Shown here: one piece after another, positions 8,923-17,887 of the stretch | Numbering within the stretch: position 1 is the stretch's first letter | Layout: every line of letters begins with the position of its first letter | Assembly: GCA_046316025.1 (NCBI GenBank) | Contig: JBKCXU010000108.1 | Coordinates: 62,001 to 126,000 of the forward strand | Reading direction: 5' to 3' | DNA length: 64,000 nt | Source: JAJTHJ01 sp046316025 | GTDB taxonomy: Bacteria > Pseudomonadota > Gammaproteobacteria > Burkholderiales > Burkholderiaceae_F | The notes under the pieces: generated by a model | Databases searched by the model: none | Seen by the model: only the letters and a program-made list of their open reading frames with translations | Told to the model about the DNA's origin: nothing | Position numbers and translations under genes: made by a program

Positions 8923-9900
8923 TCACCCCAACCGTATCCGCGGATCGGCCCACGCATAGGCGAGATCGTTGAGCAGAAACGCCACCACGTAGACGAACGA
9001 GCCGAAGAACACCATCGCCCGCACGATGCCGAAGTCCTGCTGGGTGATGCCCTCGATCGTGAACATGCCCAGCCCCGGAATCGCAAAGAAGGTCTCGGTC
9101 ACGATGGCGCCGACGAACAGCACCGGCAGCAGCAGGCTTGCCTGCGTGATGATCGGGATCAGCGCGTTGCGCAGCACATGGCGGCCGAGTACGGCGCCTT
9201 CGGCCAGACCCTTGGCGCGCGCGGTGCGCACGTAGTCCTTGCCGAGCTCTTCGATGAAGAGCGCGCGGAACAGCCGCGCATCCGGCCCCAGCCGCGCCAG
9301 CACCAGCACCAGCACCGGCAGCAGCAGGGACGAGAACATCCCCGGCCCCGGCGCGTAGCCGGAGATCGGCGCCAGCTGCAAGACTTTGGCGAACACGAAC
9401 TGGCCGACGATGATGAAGAAAAGCGACGAGATCGACATCAGCGCTGCCAGCAGCACCACGCCCCAGAAGTCCAGCCCCGTGCCGCGGAACAGCGTGAAGC
9501 CGAGTGCCGCCGCCACCGACACCCCGAGGGTGAGGAAGAACACCGGCAGCGCCACCGCCGCCGACACCGGCAGCCTCTCGGCGAGTTCCTGGCCGATGTT
9601 GCGGCCTTCGTTGGTGGAGCCGAAGTCGAACCGCAGCAGCCGCGCGGTGTTGGCGTAAAAGACGGTATCGGTGAGCTTGGCCCGGCCCGGTGCGGCGACA
9701 TTGAAGTACAGCGGCCGGTCGAAGCCGCGCTCCGCCTTCCAGCGGTCTACGGCCTCCTGCGTGACCCGCTTGCCGCCCAACTGCGCGCGCGCCATGTTGT
9801 CCGGCGAGTTGACGGAGAAGAACAGCGCGAACGAGACCAGGTTCACGCCGGCCAGTACCAGCAGCGCGTACAGCAGGCGGCGGAGGAGGAAGGAGGTCAT
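8923..9900 (-). CDS. ABC importer permease, DppB/YejB type
   Basis: A 325-residue inner-membrane permease. The N-terminus MTSFLLRRLLYALLVLAG is the classical first helix of DppB/OppB proteins, which fixes the ATG at 9900; AGGAGG lies just before it on the minus strand. Six membrane helices are predicted, with the EAA loop DYVRTARAKGLAEGAVL and a C-terminal YAWADPRIRLG, the usual end of this family. It is the second gene of the importer operon, with a repeat-containing gap separating it from the binding-protein gene. Confidence 0.93.
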   Translation of the reverse strand: MTSFLLRRLLYALLVLAGVNLVSFALFFSVNSPDNMARAQLGGKRVTQEAVDRWKAERGFDRPLYFNVAAPGRAKLTDTVFYANTARLLRFDFGSTNEGRNIGQELAERLPVSAAVALPVFFLTLGVSVAAALGFTLFRGTGLDFWGVVLLAALMSISSLFFIIVGQFVFAKVLQLAPISGYAPGPGMFSSLLLPVLVLVLARLGPDARLFRALFIEELGKDYVRTARAKGLAEGAVLGRHVLRNALIPIITQASLLLPVLFVGAIVTETFFAIPGLGMFTIEGITQQDFGIVRAMVFFGSFVYVVAFLLNDLAYAWADPRIRLG

Positions 9901-9939
9901 GCGGGCGACGGGACTGCGTCGGCGAGCATGGTGCCGCAC

Positions 9940-10024
9940 CGCCCCCACCCCCGCCCTCCCCCGCAGGCGGGGGAGGGCGATAACCCCCTCCCCTGGGAAG
10001 CGGTGAAGGGTTGGGGTGGGGGCG
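9940..10024. repeat. Family-B-like palindromic repeat within the ABC operon
   Basis: Hairpin-forming sequence (CCGCCCTCCCCCGCAGG and GCGGGGGAGGG) flanked by CACCGCCCCCACCC and GGTTGGGGTGGGGGCG. It lies between the binding-protein gene and the first permease gene on the same strand, where hairpins often lower downstream expression or protect upstream mRNA (inference). Confidence 0.7.
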
Positions 10025-10057
10025 CTGAGCGCAACCTGCTGGAGTGCAATCGCATTT

Positions 10058-12316
10058 TTATCGAGGCGTCGCCGCCACCACCCCCGCAGCCGTCGCCGCG
10101 TCGCGCCGCTTGAGGATGCGCCAGCCGAATACCACGGGCGGGATCAGCAGCAACCCGAACGGCGCAAGCGGCAACCAGCGCGGGCGGTTCCACTCTTCGA
10201 TCTTCTGCCAGCGCGTGGCGTAGTCGAGCCGCAGGTACTGGATGTTGTTCTTGGCAAGCAGCGTCGGCTTGTAGTTGTGCAGCCAGCCCTGGTGCAGGTA
10301 GGTGCTGGCCGGAAAGACGCCGAACATCCACGGCGCATCGTCGCGCACGATGCGCACCATCTGGTCGATCAGTTGCTGCCGCTCTGGCCCGTCCGGCAGG
10401 TCGCGCATCCGCTCGAACAGGCGGTCGTACTCGGGGTTTTCATAGTTGGCGGTGTTCTCGCCCTGGTTCTTGACCTTCGATTGAGGGCCATACAGCAGGA
10501 AAAGGAAGTTTTCCGGGTCGGGATAATCCGCCAGCCAGCCCCAGAAGAACAGTTGGTGCGCGCCCTTCAACATGCGCTCCTGAAAGCGGTTGTAGTCGGC
10601 CGCGCGTATCTCCAGTTGCACGCCGAGCTTGGCGGCTTGCTTGACCTGCCAGTCCAGCCGGGCCTGATAGGCGGGCCCCAGCCCATTGCTGTCGTAGTAC
10701 AGCACCAGCGGCTTGCCGGTCGCGGCGTCGCGCCCGTCCGGGTAACCGGCTTCGGTAAGCAGTTTCTTCGCTTCGTCGAGCGAGCGGCGCTCGGCGCGGC
10801 CATCGACCCAGCGGTGGGTGATCGGGTTCACGCCCTCCGCACCGTCGCGGTAACCGAACAGCGTCGGCGGCAGCGGGCTCATCGCGACCTGGGTGCCGGT
10901 GCCGTAGATGTCGGTGAAGACCTCGGCATGGTCTTCCCAGTCCGTGGCGATCGAGATCGCCTGCCGCAGCTTGCGGCGCCGCTCGTCCTCGTCCGGCGTC
11001 TTGCCGTGTCCCACTACCGGGTCGAGCATGTTGAAGCCCATGTACCAACTGTTGGCCTCGTTGACGATCGGCACGCGGAAGCCGCGTTCGCGGATCAACG
11101 CGGCGCGGCCGGTGCCGTCCTTGACCTCGCGGTCCACCCGCGTACCGCTGTCGTTGCGCTCGATGTCCGGAGCGTCGTAATAGCCTTGCAGGAACTTGGT
11201 GTCAGTGGTGTTGCGCTCTTTCTCCAGCGTGGACACCACCTTGTCGATGAACGGCAACCGCCGGCCGGCATCGGCGAGCAGGTCGGCCTCGCGGTCGCCG
11301 GGGTTGCCGTCGGCCGGATAGCGTTCGTCGCGGAAGTTGGGGTTGCGCTCCATCACGTAGCGGGTCGGCCCCTGCTCGGTCAGCATGTAGGCGCCCGTCC
11401 CTACCGGCCAGGTGTTCAGCGTCAGGCCACGCGCGGTCATGCCGCGCTGCGCGTAGAACTTGTCCGCCTCCCACGGCACCGGCGCGAAGAAGGTCATCGC
11501 CAGCCAGTACTTGAACTGCGGGTACTTGCCGTTCAGGCGGATCTCGAAGGTGGTGTCGTCCAGCGCCCGCGCGCCGGGGAACTCGACTTCGCGCAGATCG
11601 CGCCACGGCAGCCAGGTTTCGCGCGGGTCGCGCTCGGCGAGCGCCGCGTCGCGCTCGCGCGTCAGCTGTTCGCGCAGCTCTTTCAGGCCGATCACGTGGT
11701 GCGACAGCAGCTCGTACAGCGGCAGCGGCGACGGCACCCAGGGGCTTGCCTGCCGCTTGATCTGGTAGACGTAGTCGTCGGCGCGCAGCGGGCGCGTGGT
11801 CTGCGCGGCGGCGGCGAGCGGGAAGTCCGCCGGCGAGTTCTTGTGCGCGATCTGCCCGGGCGGCAGATCGTGGTAGAGGTACCGCCCCTGCGCGTCACGC
11901 GCAAAGGCCGGGTGCGGCTGGTAGACGATGCCGGGCTTCAGGTGAATCCTGTAGACGGCCTGCGCCACCTGTTCGCTCGACACATCGTCGGGCAGGCGAC
12001 GGCCGGCGGCGTCGTAGTAGACCGGTTGCGGCACCTCGACCGCGGTGCGTCCTTCGAGCTGGTAGGGGCGCTTCAGGTAGTGGTATTGCAGTGGCGGCTC
12101 GTAGATCGAGTACATCCACGGCGTCTCGTTGTTGTTGTACGAGCGCGCCGGGTCGAGGTATTTGGGCTGCTCCTGAAACGAAGTGAACAGCACATTGCCG
12201 CGGTATTCGTCCGGCGGATTGGGTGCGTTGAGCACGCGGTCGCAGCCGGTGGCGGCGAACACGAGCGCGGCGGCGACCGCAACATGCAGGAATCGGTGAG
12301 AAGTCACGCGAGCCAC
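10058..12316 (-). CDS. Peptide/nickel-type ABC substrate-binding lipoprotein (SBP family 5)
   Basis: A 752-residue periplasmic binding protein, first gene of the importer operon. The N-terminus is a lipoprotein signal with lipobox AATGC (Cys near residue 25). The mature part has the family-5 features: a PKYLDPARSY block, TWPVGTGAYML, and a C-terminal domain with LLTEAGYPDGRD and FFWGWLADYPDPENF. An unusual C-terminal hydrophobic helix (WLPLAPFGLLLIPPVVFGW) precedes a short basic tail, so the protein may be anchored at both ends. It is longer than DppA/OppA (about 540), partly from inserts in the N-terminal lobe. The substrate is unknown; peptides are most likely. Confidence 0.92.
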   Translation of the reverse strand: MARVTSHRFLHVAVAAALVFAATGCDRVLNAPNPPDEYRGNVLFTSFQEQPKYLDPARSYNNNETPWMYSIYEPPLQYHYLKRPYQLEGRTAVEVPQPVYYDAAGRRLPDDVSSEQVAQAVYRIHLKPGIVYQPHPAFARDAQGRYLYHDLPPGQIAHKNSPADFPLAAAAQTTRPLRADDYVYQIKRQASPWVPSPLPLYELLSHHVIGLKELREQLTRERDAALAERDPRETWLPWRDLREVEFPGARALDDTTFEIRLNGKYPQFKYWLAMTFFAPVPWEADKFYAQRGMTARGLTLNTWPVGTGAYMLTEQGPTRYVMERNPNFRDERYPADGNPGDREADLLADAGRRLPFIDKVVSTLEKERNTTDTKFLQGYYDAPDIERNDSGTRVDREVKDGTGRAALIRERGFRVPIVNEANSWYMGFNMLDPVVGHGKTPDEDERRRKLRQAISIATDWEDHAEVFTDIYGTGTQVAMSPLPPTLFGYRDGAEGVNPITHRWVDGRAERRSLDEAKKLLTEAGYPDGRDAATGKPLVLYYDSNGLGPAYQARLDWQVKQAAKLGVQLEIRAADYNRFQERMLKGAHQLFFWGWLADYPDPENFLFLLYGPQSKVKNQGENTANYENPEYDRLFERMRDLPDGPERQQLIDQMVRIVRDDAPWMFGVFPASTYLHQGWLHNYKPTLLAKNNIQYLRLDYATRWQKIEEWNRPRWLPLAPFGLLLIPPVVFGWRILKRRDAATAAGVVAATPR

Positions 12317-12386
12317 GCGATGAGGCGCCCGGCGGCAACGAAAGGCGCGGATTGTAGGAGGCAGACCGCGCGATAGACTCGGTTCC

Positions 12387-12818
12387 GTGTCTTCGATTCA
12401 CTCTTCCGCTGCTCCCCTCTTCCGCTGGCCGCTGCGCGTCTACTACGAAGACACCGACGCCGGCGGTGTTGTGTACTACGCCAACTACCTTAAGTTCTTT
12501 GAACGCTGCCGCACCGAGTGGCTGCGCTTGATCGGCGTGGACCAGAGCACGCTGGCGGCTGAGCACGGCCTGATGTTCGTCGTCGTGCGGGCGGAGATCG
12601 ACTACAAGCGCCCGGCGCGGCTGGACGATCTGCTGGAAGCCAACATGCACGTGGCGAAGCTCGCGCGGGTGTCCTTCGAGTTCACGCAAAATCTGACGCG
12701 CGGCGCCGAACTGTTGGCCGCGCTGCGCGTCAAAGTGGCTTGCGTGGACAGCCGCACGCTCGCCCCCAAGCCGCTGCCCGATGTGATCGCCGCCCCCTTG
12801 AAAGCCTTCGCCCGATGA
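12387..12818 (+). CDS. ybgC: Tol-Pal-associated acyl-CoA thioesterase YbgC
   Basis: A 143-residue single hot-dog-fold thioesterase. The motif YYEDTDAGGVVYYANYLKFF contains the catalytic Asp and the family signature. The start is GTG. It is the first gene of the Tol-Pal operon, as in most proteobacteria, and its stop overlaps tolQ (ATGA). YbgC enzymes hydrolyse acyl-CoA and interact with phospholipid synthesis proteins at the membrane (family knowledge). The gene is divergent from the peptide-type binding-protein gene, with only 70 bases between, so both promoters must lie in that gap. Confidence 0.95.
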   Translation: MSSIHSSAAPLFRWPLRVYYEDTDAGGVVYYANYLKFFERCRTEWLRLIGVDQSTLAAEHGLMFVVVRAEIDYKRPARLDDLLEANMHVAKLARVSFEFTQNLTRGAELLAALRVKVACVDSRTLAPKPLPDVIAAPLKAFAR

Positions 12819-13483
12819 CCGCCGCCGCCGACCTGTCGATCCTCAAACTCGTCACCCAGGCCACCCTGGTGGTGCAGATCGTGATGGCGCTGCTGCTGGC
12901 GGTGTCGCTCGCCTCGTGGACGGCGATCTTCTCCAAGTTCTTCGCGCTGCGGCGTGCGCGCGCGGAGACCGAGGGCTTCGAGCGCCAGTTCTGGGGCGGC
13001 ACGGAACTCGCGCAGATGTACGCGCAGGCCACCAACAACCGGCGCAAGACCGGCGCGCTGGAGCGCATCTTCGAGGCGGGGATGACCGAGTTCCTCAAGC
13101 TGCGCGGCAAGGGCGACGTGCAGGCCACGCTCGACGGCGCGCGCCGCGCGATGCGTGCCTCCTACCAGCGCGAGATGGACGTGCTGGAGTCGCGGCTGTC
13201 CTTCCTCGCGTCGGTGGGGTCGGTGTCGCCCTACGTGGGCTTGTTCGGCACCGTGTGGGGGATCATGCATGCCTTCACCGGGCTGGCGAGCCTGGAGCAG
13301 GCCACACTCGCCAGCGTGGCGCCCGGCATTGCCGAGGCGCTGATCGCCACCGCGATCGGCCTTTTTGCCGCGATCCCGGCGGTGGTCGCTTACAACCGTT
13401 ACGCGCACGAGATCGACCGGCTGGCCAACCGCTTCGAGAGCTTTATCGAAGAGTTCTCGAACATCCTGCAAAGGCAGCGCTAA
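12815..13483 (+). CDS. tolQ: TolQ, inner-membrane proton-channel subunit
   Basis: A 222-residue homologue of ExbB/MotA that forms the proton channel with TolR and energises TolA for outer-membrane constriction. ATG overlaps the ybgC stop by 4 bases. There are three membrane segments: about residues 14-36, 128-150 (SVSPYVGLFGTVWGIMHAF) and 165-187 (GIAEALIATAIGLFAAIPA), the last two lining the channel. Length and motifs are normal. tolR begins 3 bases after the stop. Confidence 0.97.
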   Translation: MTAAADLSILKLVTQATLVVQIVMALLLAVSLASWTAIFSKFFALRRARAETEGFERQFWGGTELAQMYAQATNNRRKTGALERIFEAGMTEFLKLRGKGDVQATLDGARRAMRASYQREMDVLESRLSFLASVGSVSPYVGLFGTVWGIMHAFTGLASLEQATLASVAPGIAEALIATAIGLFAAIPAVVAYNRYAHEIDRLANRFESFIEEFSNILQRQR

Positions 13484-13486
13484 CCC

Positions 13487-13918
13487 ATGGCGCTGCTCGC
13501 CCGCCGCAGCCCCGGCCGCCGCGCACGGCGGATGCTGGCCGACATCAACGTCGTGCCGTACATCGACGTGATGCTGGTGCTGGTGGTGATCCTGATGGTC
13601 TCCGCCCCTTTCGTGAACCCGAGCCTCGTCAATCTGCCGTCGGTGGGCAAGTCCTCGCGCGCGCCGGACAAGCCGCTGGAGGTGACGATCAAGCGGGACG
13701 GCGCGGTGTCGCTGCGCGCCGGCGGGCGCGAGCTGGCGAGCGACCTGCCCGGCACGCTGGCTGAGATCAAGGCGCGGCAGAAAGCCAGCCCGCAAAACCC
13801 GCCGCCGGTGGTGATCGCCGCCGACAAAGACCTGCGCTACGAGCAGGTCATGCAGGTGATGAGCACGCTGCAGAAGGAGAACGTCGCGCGGGTCGGGCTG
13901 GCGGTGCGGCAGGAGTAA
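13487..13918 (+). CDS. tolR: TolR, inner-membrane proton-channel subunit
   Basis: A 143-residue ExbD/TolR protein: a short cytoplasmic N-terminus, one membrane helix and a periplasmic domain. The segment ADINVVPYIDVMLVLVVI carries Asp27, the equivalent of the proton-carrying aspartate. The periplasmic domain ends with YEQVMQVMSTLQKENVARVG, typical of TolR. It lies between tolQ and tolA with minimal spacing. Confidence 0.97.
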   Translation: MALLARRSPGRRARRMLADINVVPYIDVMLVLVVILMVSAPFVNPSLVNLPSVGKSSRAPDKPLEVTIKRDGAVSLRAGGRELASDLPGTLAEIKARQKASPQNPPPVVIAADKDLRYEQVMQVMSTLQKENVARVGLAVRQE

Positions 13919-13926
13919 GCCGGGGC

Positions 13927-14787
13927 ATGTCGGCAGTCGCCACCCTGCCCAAGCGCCCGCCGCGGGCGGGCGAACGGCTGCCGGCGTCCTTCGGCTTGTC
14001 GCTGGCGATGCACTTGCTGCTTTTTGCGGCGCTGGCCTTTGTCGTGCGCTGGAACGTCGAGCCGCAGGGCATGGTGGTGGCCGAACTCTGGGGCTTGCCG
14101 GCCAGCGTCGAGCCGCAGCCGGCTCCGCCTGCGCCGCCGGTGGCGGTGCCCGAACCCGAACCCGCTCCTGCCGCCGAGGTGAAGCCCGCGCCGGCCAAGC
14201 CCGAAGTGGACATCGCGCTGGCGCAGGAGAAGAAGCGCCGTGCAGCGGAAGAGGACGCGCGCCGCGAAGCCGAGAACCAACGAAAGGCCGTGGAGGCCGC
14301 ACGCGCCAAGGCCGAGGCAGAGAAAAAGCGCGCCGCGGAAGCGGAGAAACAGCGCCAGGCGGCCGCACAGCGCGAGCAGGAAAAGCGCTTGGCCGCGCAG
14401 GCCGCCGAGTTCCGCAAGCAGATCGAGGCGCGCACGCAGGCGCAAGCCGGCGGCAGCGGCGCGCCGGGGCCGGAAGCACGCGGCGCGCGCGGCAGCGGGG
14501 ATACCGCTTATGCAGGTGCGGTGAAGGCTTGCATCCTTCCACACATCGCGTTCGCGGTGCCGGATACCGTGAAGCACGGCCAGTACAAGGCGGAGTTTGT
14601 TGTCAGCCTCCTCCCGTCGCGTGAGCAGATCGGCTCGCCTCGCCTTGTGAAGCCCAGCGGGCTAGCCGGCTTCGACAGTGCGGTCGAGCGCGCGATCCGC
14701 CGCTGCGATCCGTTCCCGCCGAAGAAAGACGGTAGTCGCATGGAACGCGAGATCACCGTAGTGTTCGATCCGGTGGATGCGCGCTGA
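13927..14787 (+). CDS. tolA: TolA, periplasm-spanning linker
   Basis: A 286-residue protein with one N-terminal membrane anchor (about residues 18-40, LSLAMHLLLFAALAFVV), a Pro-rich stretch, a long charged Ala/Lys/Glu/Arg coiled coil (about 95-175) and a C-terminal TolA/TonB-like domain (about 190-286). It connects TolQR to TolB and Pal across the periplasm. The C-terminal domain ends VFDPVDAR. A family-B repeat sits directly behind the stop, inside the operon. Confidence 0.95.
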   Translation: MSAVATLPKRPPRAGERLPASFGLSLAMHLLLFAALAFVVRWNVEPQGMVVAELWGLPASVEPQPAPPAPPVAVPEPEPAPAAEVKPAPAKPEVDIALAQEKKRRAAEEDARREAENQRKAVEAARAKAEAEKKRAAEAEKQRQAAAQREQEKRLAAQAAEFRKQIEARTQAQAGGSGAPGPEARGARGSGDTAYAGAVKACILPHIAFAVPDTVKHGQYKAEFVVSLLPSREQIGSPRLVKPSGLAGFDSAVERAIRRCDPFPPKKDGSRMEREITVVFDPVDAR

Positions 14788-14788
14788 C

Positions 14789-14886
14789 CTCCTCCCCCTT
14801 CTAGGGAGAGGTTGGGAGGGGGATGGGTTACGGCTGCCGCGGTGAAACCCATCCCCACCCCGCCCTCCCCCTCAAAGGGGAGGGAG
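14789..14886. repeat. Family-B palindromic repeat between tolA and tolB
   Basis: Two G/C-rich halves, CCTCCCCCTTCTAGGG with GGGAGGGGGATGGG and then ACCCATCCCCACCC with CTCCCCCTCAAAGGGGAGGG, form a long hairpin. It separates tolA from tolB, so tolB may have lower or separately tuned expression. Confidence 0.8.
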
Positions 14887-14946
14887 CAAGAGGAGGGAAC
14901 CTTCCGCGCCGCGCGCGGTCACCCTGCTTCATATAATCCTTCTCAG

Positions 14947-16230
14947 ATGCAGCGACGCACCCTCCTCCAGGCGCTCGGCACCGCGGGCGCCCTCTCCGCC
15001 GTACCGCCGCTCGCCCGCGCCCAGTTGCGGGTCGAAATCTCCGGCGTCGGCAGCCAGCAGTTTCCGATCGCCATCGCGCCCTTCGTGCGCGAGGGCAACC
15101 CGCCACAGGATGTGGATGCCATCGTCCGCGCCGACCTTGCTCGCAGCGGGATGTTTCGGCTGATCGATGCCGGCACTGCGCCGCTACCCGACAACCCGGC
15201 ACCGGATCTGGCCGCCTGGCGCGCGCGCGGCGCGGACGCATTGGCGATGGGCACGGTCGCGCGGCTGGCCGACGGCAACTACGACGTGCGCTTCCGCCTG
15301 TTCGACACGGTCGCCACCAAGCAGGTCGAAGGGCTGTCTTACGTGGTGCCGGCGGCCGACCTGCGCACGGTCGCGCACAAGATCGCCGACCGCATCTACG
15401 AAAAACTCACCGGTGTGCCCGGCGTGTTTGCCACCCGCATCGTCTACGTGGCGCAGTTGTCGCCCACCGCCTTCGAGTTGCAGATTGCCGATGCCGACGG
15501 CGTCAACCCGCAGGCGGCGTTGCGCTCGCGCGAGCCGATCATCTCGCCCGCCTGGTCGTGGGACGGCACGCGGCTCGCCTACGTCAGCTTCGAGTCGCGC
15601 AAGCCGGTCGTCTATGTGCACACGCTCGCAACCGGGCAGCGGCGTGCGCTGGCGAACTTCCAGGGCAGCAACAGCGCACCGGCCTGGGCGCCGGACGGCC
15701 GCACACTGGCGGTGGCGCTCACCCTGACCGGCAACACGCAGATCTATCTGATCGACGCCAACGGCGGCACGCCCAGCCGCGTGACTCGCACCGCCGGCAT
15801 CGACACCGAACCGGCTTTCGCGCCCGACGGCAAGACGCTGTACTTCACTTCCGACCGCGGCGGCGGCCCGCAGATCTACCGCGTAGCGCTGCCGGGCGGC
15901 GAGCCGCAGCGGGTCACCTTCAACGGCGACTACAACGTGAGCGCGCGGCCGAGTCCGGACGGCAAGCTGCTGACCTACGTCGGCCGCCGCGAAGGCCGCT
16001 TCCGCGTGCAGGTGCTCGACCTGGCCAGCGGGCAGGAAACGACGATCAGCGACACCGGGCGCGACGAGTCGCCGAGCTTTGCCCCCAACGGCCGGCAGGT
16101 GCTGTATGCGACTGAGCTTGGCGGCCGCGGCGTGCTCGCCACTGCCGCCATCGACGGCCGCGTGCGCACGCGGCTGGCCGGTCCGCAGGGCGACGTGCGC
16201 GAACCGGCCTGGGGCCCCTTCCTCAAGTAA
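14947..16230 (+). CDS. tolB: TolB, periplasmic beta-propeller
   Basis: A 427-residue periplasmic protein that links Pal and TolA. ATG at 14947 is chosen because the frame upstream runs through a repeat. The signal sequence MQRRTLLQALGTAGAL has a twin-arginine-like RR, and cleavage is likely after ARA. The N-terminal domain (about 25-160) is followed by a six-bladed propeller with repeated blocks such as PAWSWDGTRLAYVS, PAWAPDGRTLAVAL and PAFAPDGKTLYFTSDR. The gene lies 11 bases before pal. Length is normal for the family. Confidence 0.96.
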   Translation: MQRRTLLQALGTAGALSAVPPLARAQLRVEISGVGSQQFPIAIAPFVREGNPPQDVDAIVRADLARSGMFRLIDAGTAPLPDNPAPDLAAWRARGADALAMGTVARLADGNYDVRFRLFDTVATKQVEGLSYVVPAADLRTVAHKIADRIYEKLTGVPGVFATRIVYVAQLSPTAFELQIADADGVNPQAALRSREPIISPAWSWDGTRLAYVSFESRKPVVYVHTLATGQRRALANFQGSNSAPAWAPDGRTLAVALTLTGNTQIYLIDANGGTPSRVTRTAGIDTEPAFAPDGKTLYFTSDRGGGPQIYRVALPGGEPQRVTFNGDYNVSARPSPDGKLLTYVGRREGRFRVQVLDLASGQETTISDTGRDESPSFAPNGRQVLYATELGGRGVLATAAIDGRVRTRLAGPQGDVREPAWGPFLK

Positions 16231-16241
16231 AGGAGACGACG

Positions 16242-16784
16242 ATGATCAACCGCACCCTTGCAACGATCGCCACCGCGCTGCTGCTGGCCGCCTGCTCCAG
16301 CGTCCCGCTGGACGAACAGAAAGGCGTGCCGATCGACGACAAGAGCAAGCCCGCCGCTGGTGCTACGACCGATCCCGCCGCGCAGACCGGCGCGGTCAAG
16401 ACGGTCGACGCCACCGGCCAGCAGACCAAGAGCGACGACCCGACCACCGGCCTGCTCGCCCGGCGCAGCATCTACTTCGAGTTCGATCAGTTCACGGTGC
16501 CCGAGCAGTACAAGCCGCTGCTGGAGGCGCACGCCAAATACCTGGGGGCCAACCGCGCGCGGCGGATCGTGGTCGAGGGCAACACCGACGAGCGCGGCAG
16601 CCGCGAGTACAACCTGGCACTCGGCCAAAAGCGGGCCGAGGCGGTCAAGCGCGCCCTGCTGCTGCTCGGCGTGACCGAAGTGCAGATCGAGACCGTGAGC
16701 TTCGGCGAAGAGAAGCCCAAGGCCCAGGGCAGCACCGAAGAAGCCTGGGCCGAAAACCGGCGCGCCGACATCGTCTACAAGTGA
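16242..16784 (+). CDS. pal: Pal, peptidoglycan-associated lipoprotein
   Basis: A 180-residue outer-membrane lipoprotein with lipobox LLAAC (Cys18) and a C-terminal OmpA-like domain (about 70-180) that binds diaminopimelate in peptidoglycan. The signature VVEGNTDERGSREYNLALG is intact. An AGGAGACG ribosome site precedes the ATG. It follows tolB and completes the core Tol-Pal set. Confidence 0.97.
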   Translation: MINRTLATIATALLLAACSSVPLDEQKGVPIDDKSKPAAGATTDPAAQTGAVKTVDATGQQTKSDDPTTGLLARRSIYFEFDQFTVPEQYKPLLEAHAKYLGANRARRIVVEGNTDERGSREYNLALGQKRAEAVKRALLLLGVTEVQIETVSFGEEKPKAQGSTEEAWAENRRADIVYK

Positions 16785-16792
16785 GCGCGACG

Positions 16793-17554
16793 ATGCTTCG
16801 CCTGCTGGCCGCCCCGCTCGCGCTGCTGACCCTGCTGGCGCTGCCCCCCGCATCCGCCCAGCTGTTGAGCGACAACGAGGCGCGCAAGGCGATCCTCGAT
16901 CTGCGCACCAAGCTCGCCGACCTGGAGGCGCGGGACGTCAAGCTGAGCGAGCGCATCGAACGGCTGGAGGCGGCCAATCGCGCGCAGCTGGAGTTGTCGA
17001 TCCAGGTCGATACGCTCAAGCAAGACCTGGCCCGCCTGCGCGGGCAGATCGAACTGCTGAACAACGAGGTGGCCACGCTGCAAAAGCGCAACCGCGATCT
17101 GTACGCCGACCTCGAAACGCGGCTGAAGAAGATGGAACCGCAGAGCGTCACGGTCGACGGACGCACCGGCAACGTCGCCCCGGCCGAGCAGGCCGCCTAC
17201 GACAACGCGCTGGCGCGCTTCCGCGCCAACGACTTCAACGGCGCGGCGCCGGCGTTCAAGAGCTTCCTGAGCCAGTACCCGAATTCCGTCTACGGTCCGA
17301 GCGCGCAGTACTGGCTCGGCAGCGCCTACTACGCCGCGCGCGACCACAAGGCGGCGATCGCCACCTATCTGGCGCTGGTGGACGGCTACCCCGACTCCCC
17401 GCGCGCCCCCGACGCACTGCTCGCCGTGGCAGCGAGCCAGATGGAGTTGAAGGACAAGCGCGCCGCCAACGCGACCTTGAGCCGCATCATCCGCAACTAT
17501 CCCGACAGCGAGGCCGCCAAGGCCGCGCGCGAGCGGTTGCCGGCGACGAAGTAA
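16793..17554 (+). CDS. cpoB: CpoB (YbgF), Tol-Pal-associated TPR protein
   Basis: A 253-residue periplasmic protein. The signal peptide MLRLLAAPLALLTLLALPPASA supports the ATG at 16793; a GTG 12 bases upstream, overlapping the pal stop, is an alternative. An N-terminal coiled coil (about 30-110, trimerisation region) is followed by TPR repeats (about 130-253) such as YGPSAQYWLGSAYYAARDHK. CpoB couples PBP1B and Tol function during division (family knowledge). Last gene of the operon. Confidence 0.94.
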   Translation: MLRLLAAPLALLTLLALPPASAQLLSDNEARKAILDLRTKLADLEARDVKLSERIERLEAANRAQLELSIQVDTLKQDLARLRGQIELLNNEVATLQKRNRDLYADLETRLKKMEPQSVTVDGRTGNVAPAEQAAYDNALARFRANDFNGAAPAFKSFLSQYPNSVYGPSAQYWLGSAYYAARDHKAAIATYLALVDGYPDSPRAPDALLAVAASQMELKDKRAANATLSRIIRNYPDSEAAKAARERLPATK

Positions 17555-17709
17555 CGTTGTCCGCCGGCACGCTATCGTTGCGTGCCGAAGGCGAGGAATC
17601 CCGGTTTGCGTTGCGCGGAGATTCCTCGCTGCGCTCGGAACGACGTACTGAGGAGCGACAGGCCGCGTGAGCCCGCCTCCGCCGTTCGCAGGGTGAGAAA
17701 CTCGCACCC

Positions 17710-17887
17710 ATGGACGCGGCCGAGCTTGCCCGCCCGACCCATCTGGTGCTCGCCGCCACGTTCGCACTGGCCTTCGTCTTCGGTGCGGTCGAGCGCAAGA
17801 CCAACTTCTGCACGATGGGCACCATCGCCGATCTGGCGATCTTCGGCGACGGCACGCGGCTGCGCCAATGGGCGCTGGCGGCGCGCG
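17710..17887 (+). pseudogene. Truncated YeeE/YedE-family membrane protein remnant
   Basis: About 57 residues resemble the first helix and conserved loop of YeeE/YedE sulfur-compound carriers: ATFALAFVFGAVERKTNFCTMG followed by IADLAIFGDGTRLRQWALA. After that the similarity stops and the frame runs out of register over the next gene, whose start codon lies at the junction. The remaining nine or so membrane helices are absent, so this is a fragment. Upstream there is only a short imperfect inverted repeat (GAGGAATC...GATTCCTC) near 17,593-17,627. Confidence 0.7.

Noticed and set aside
10016..12376. A very long open frame on the plus strand opposite the peptide-binding lipoprotein
   Set aside because: It is exactly antisense to a well-recognised gene and gives Val/Arg/His-rich sequence without any family motif, as expected from GC-rich shadow frames.
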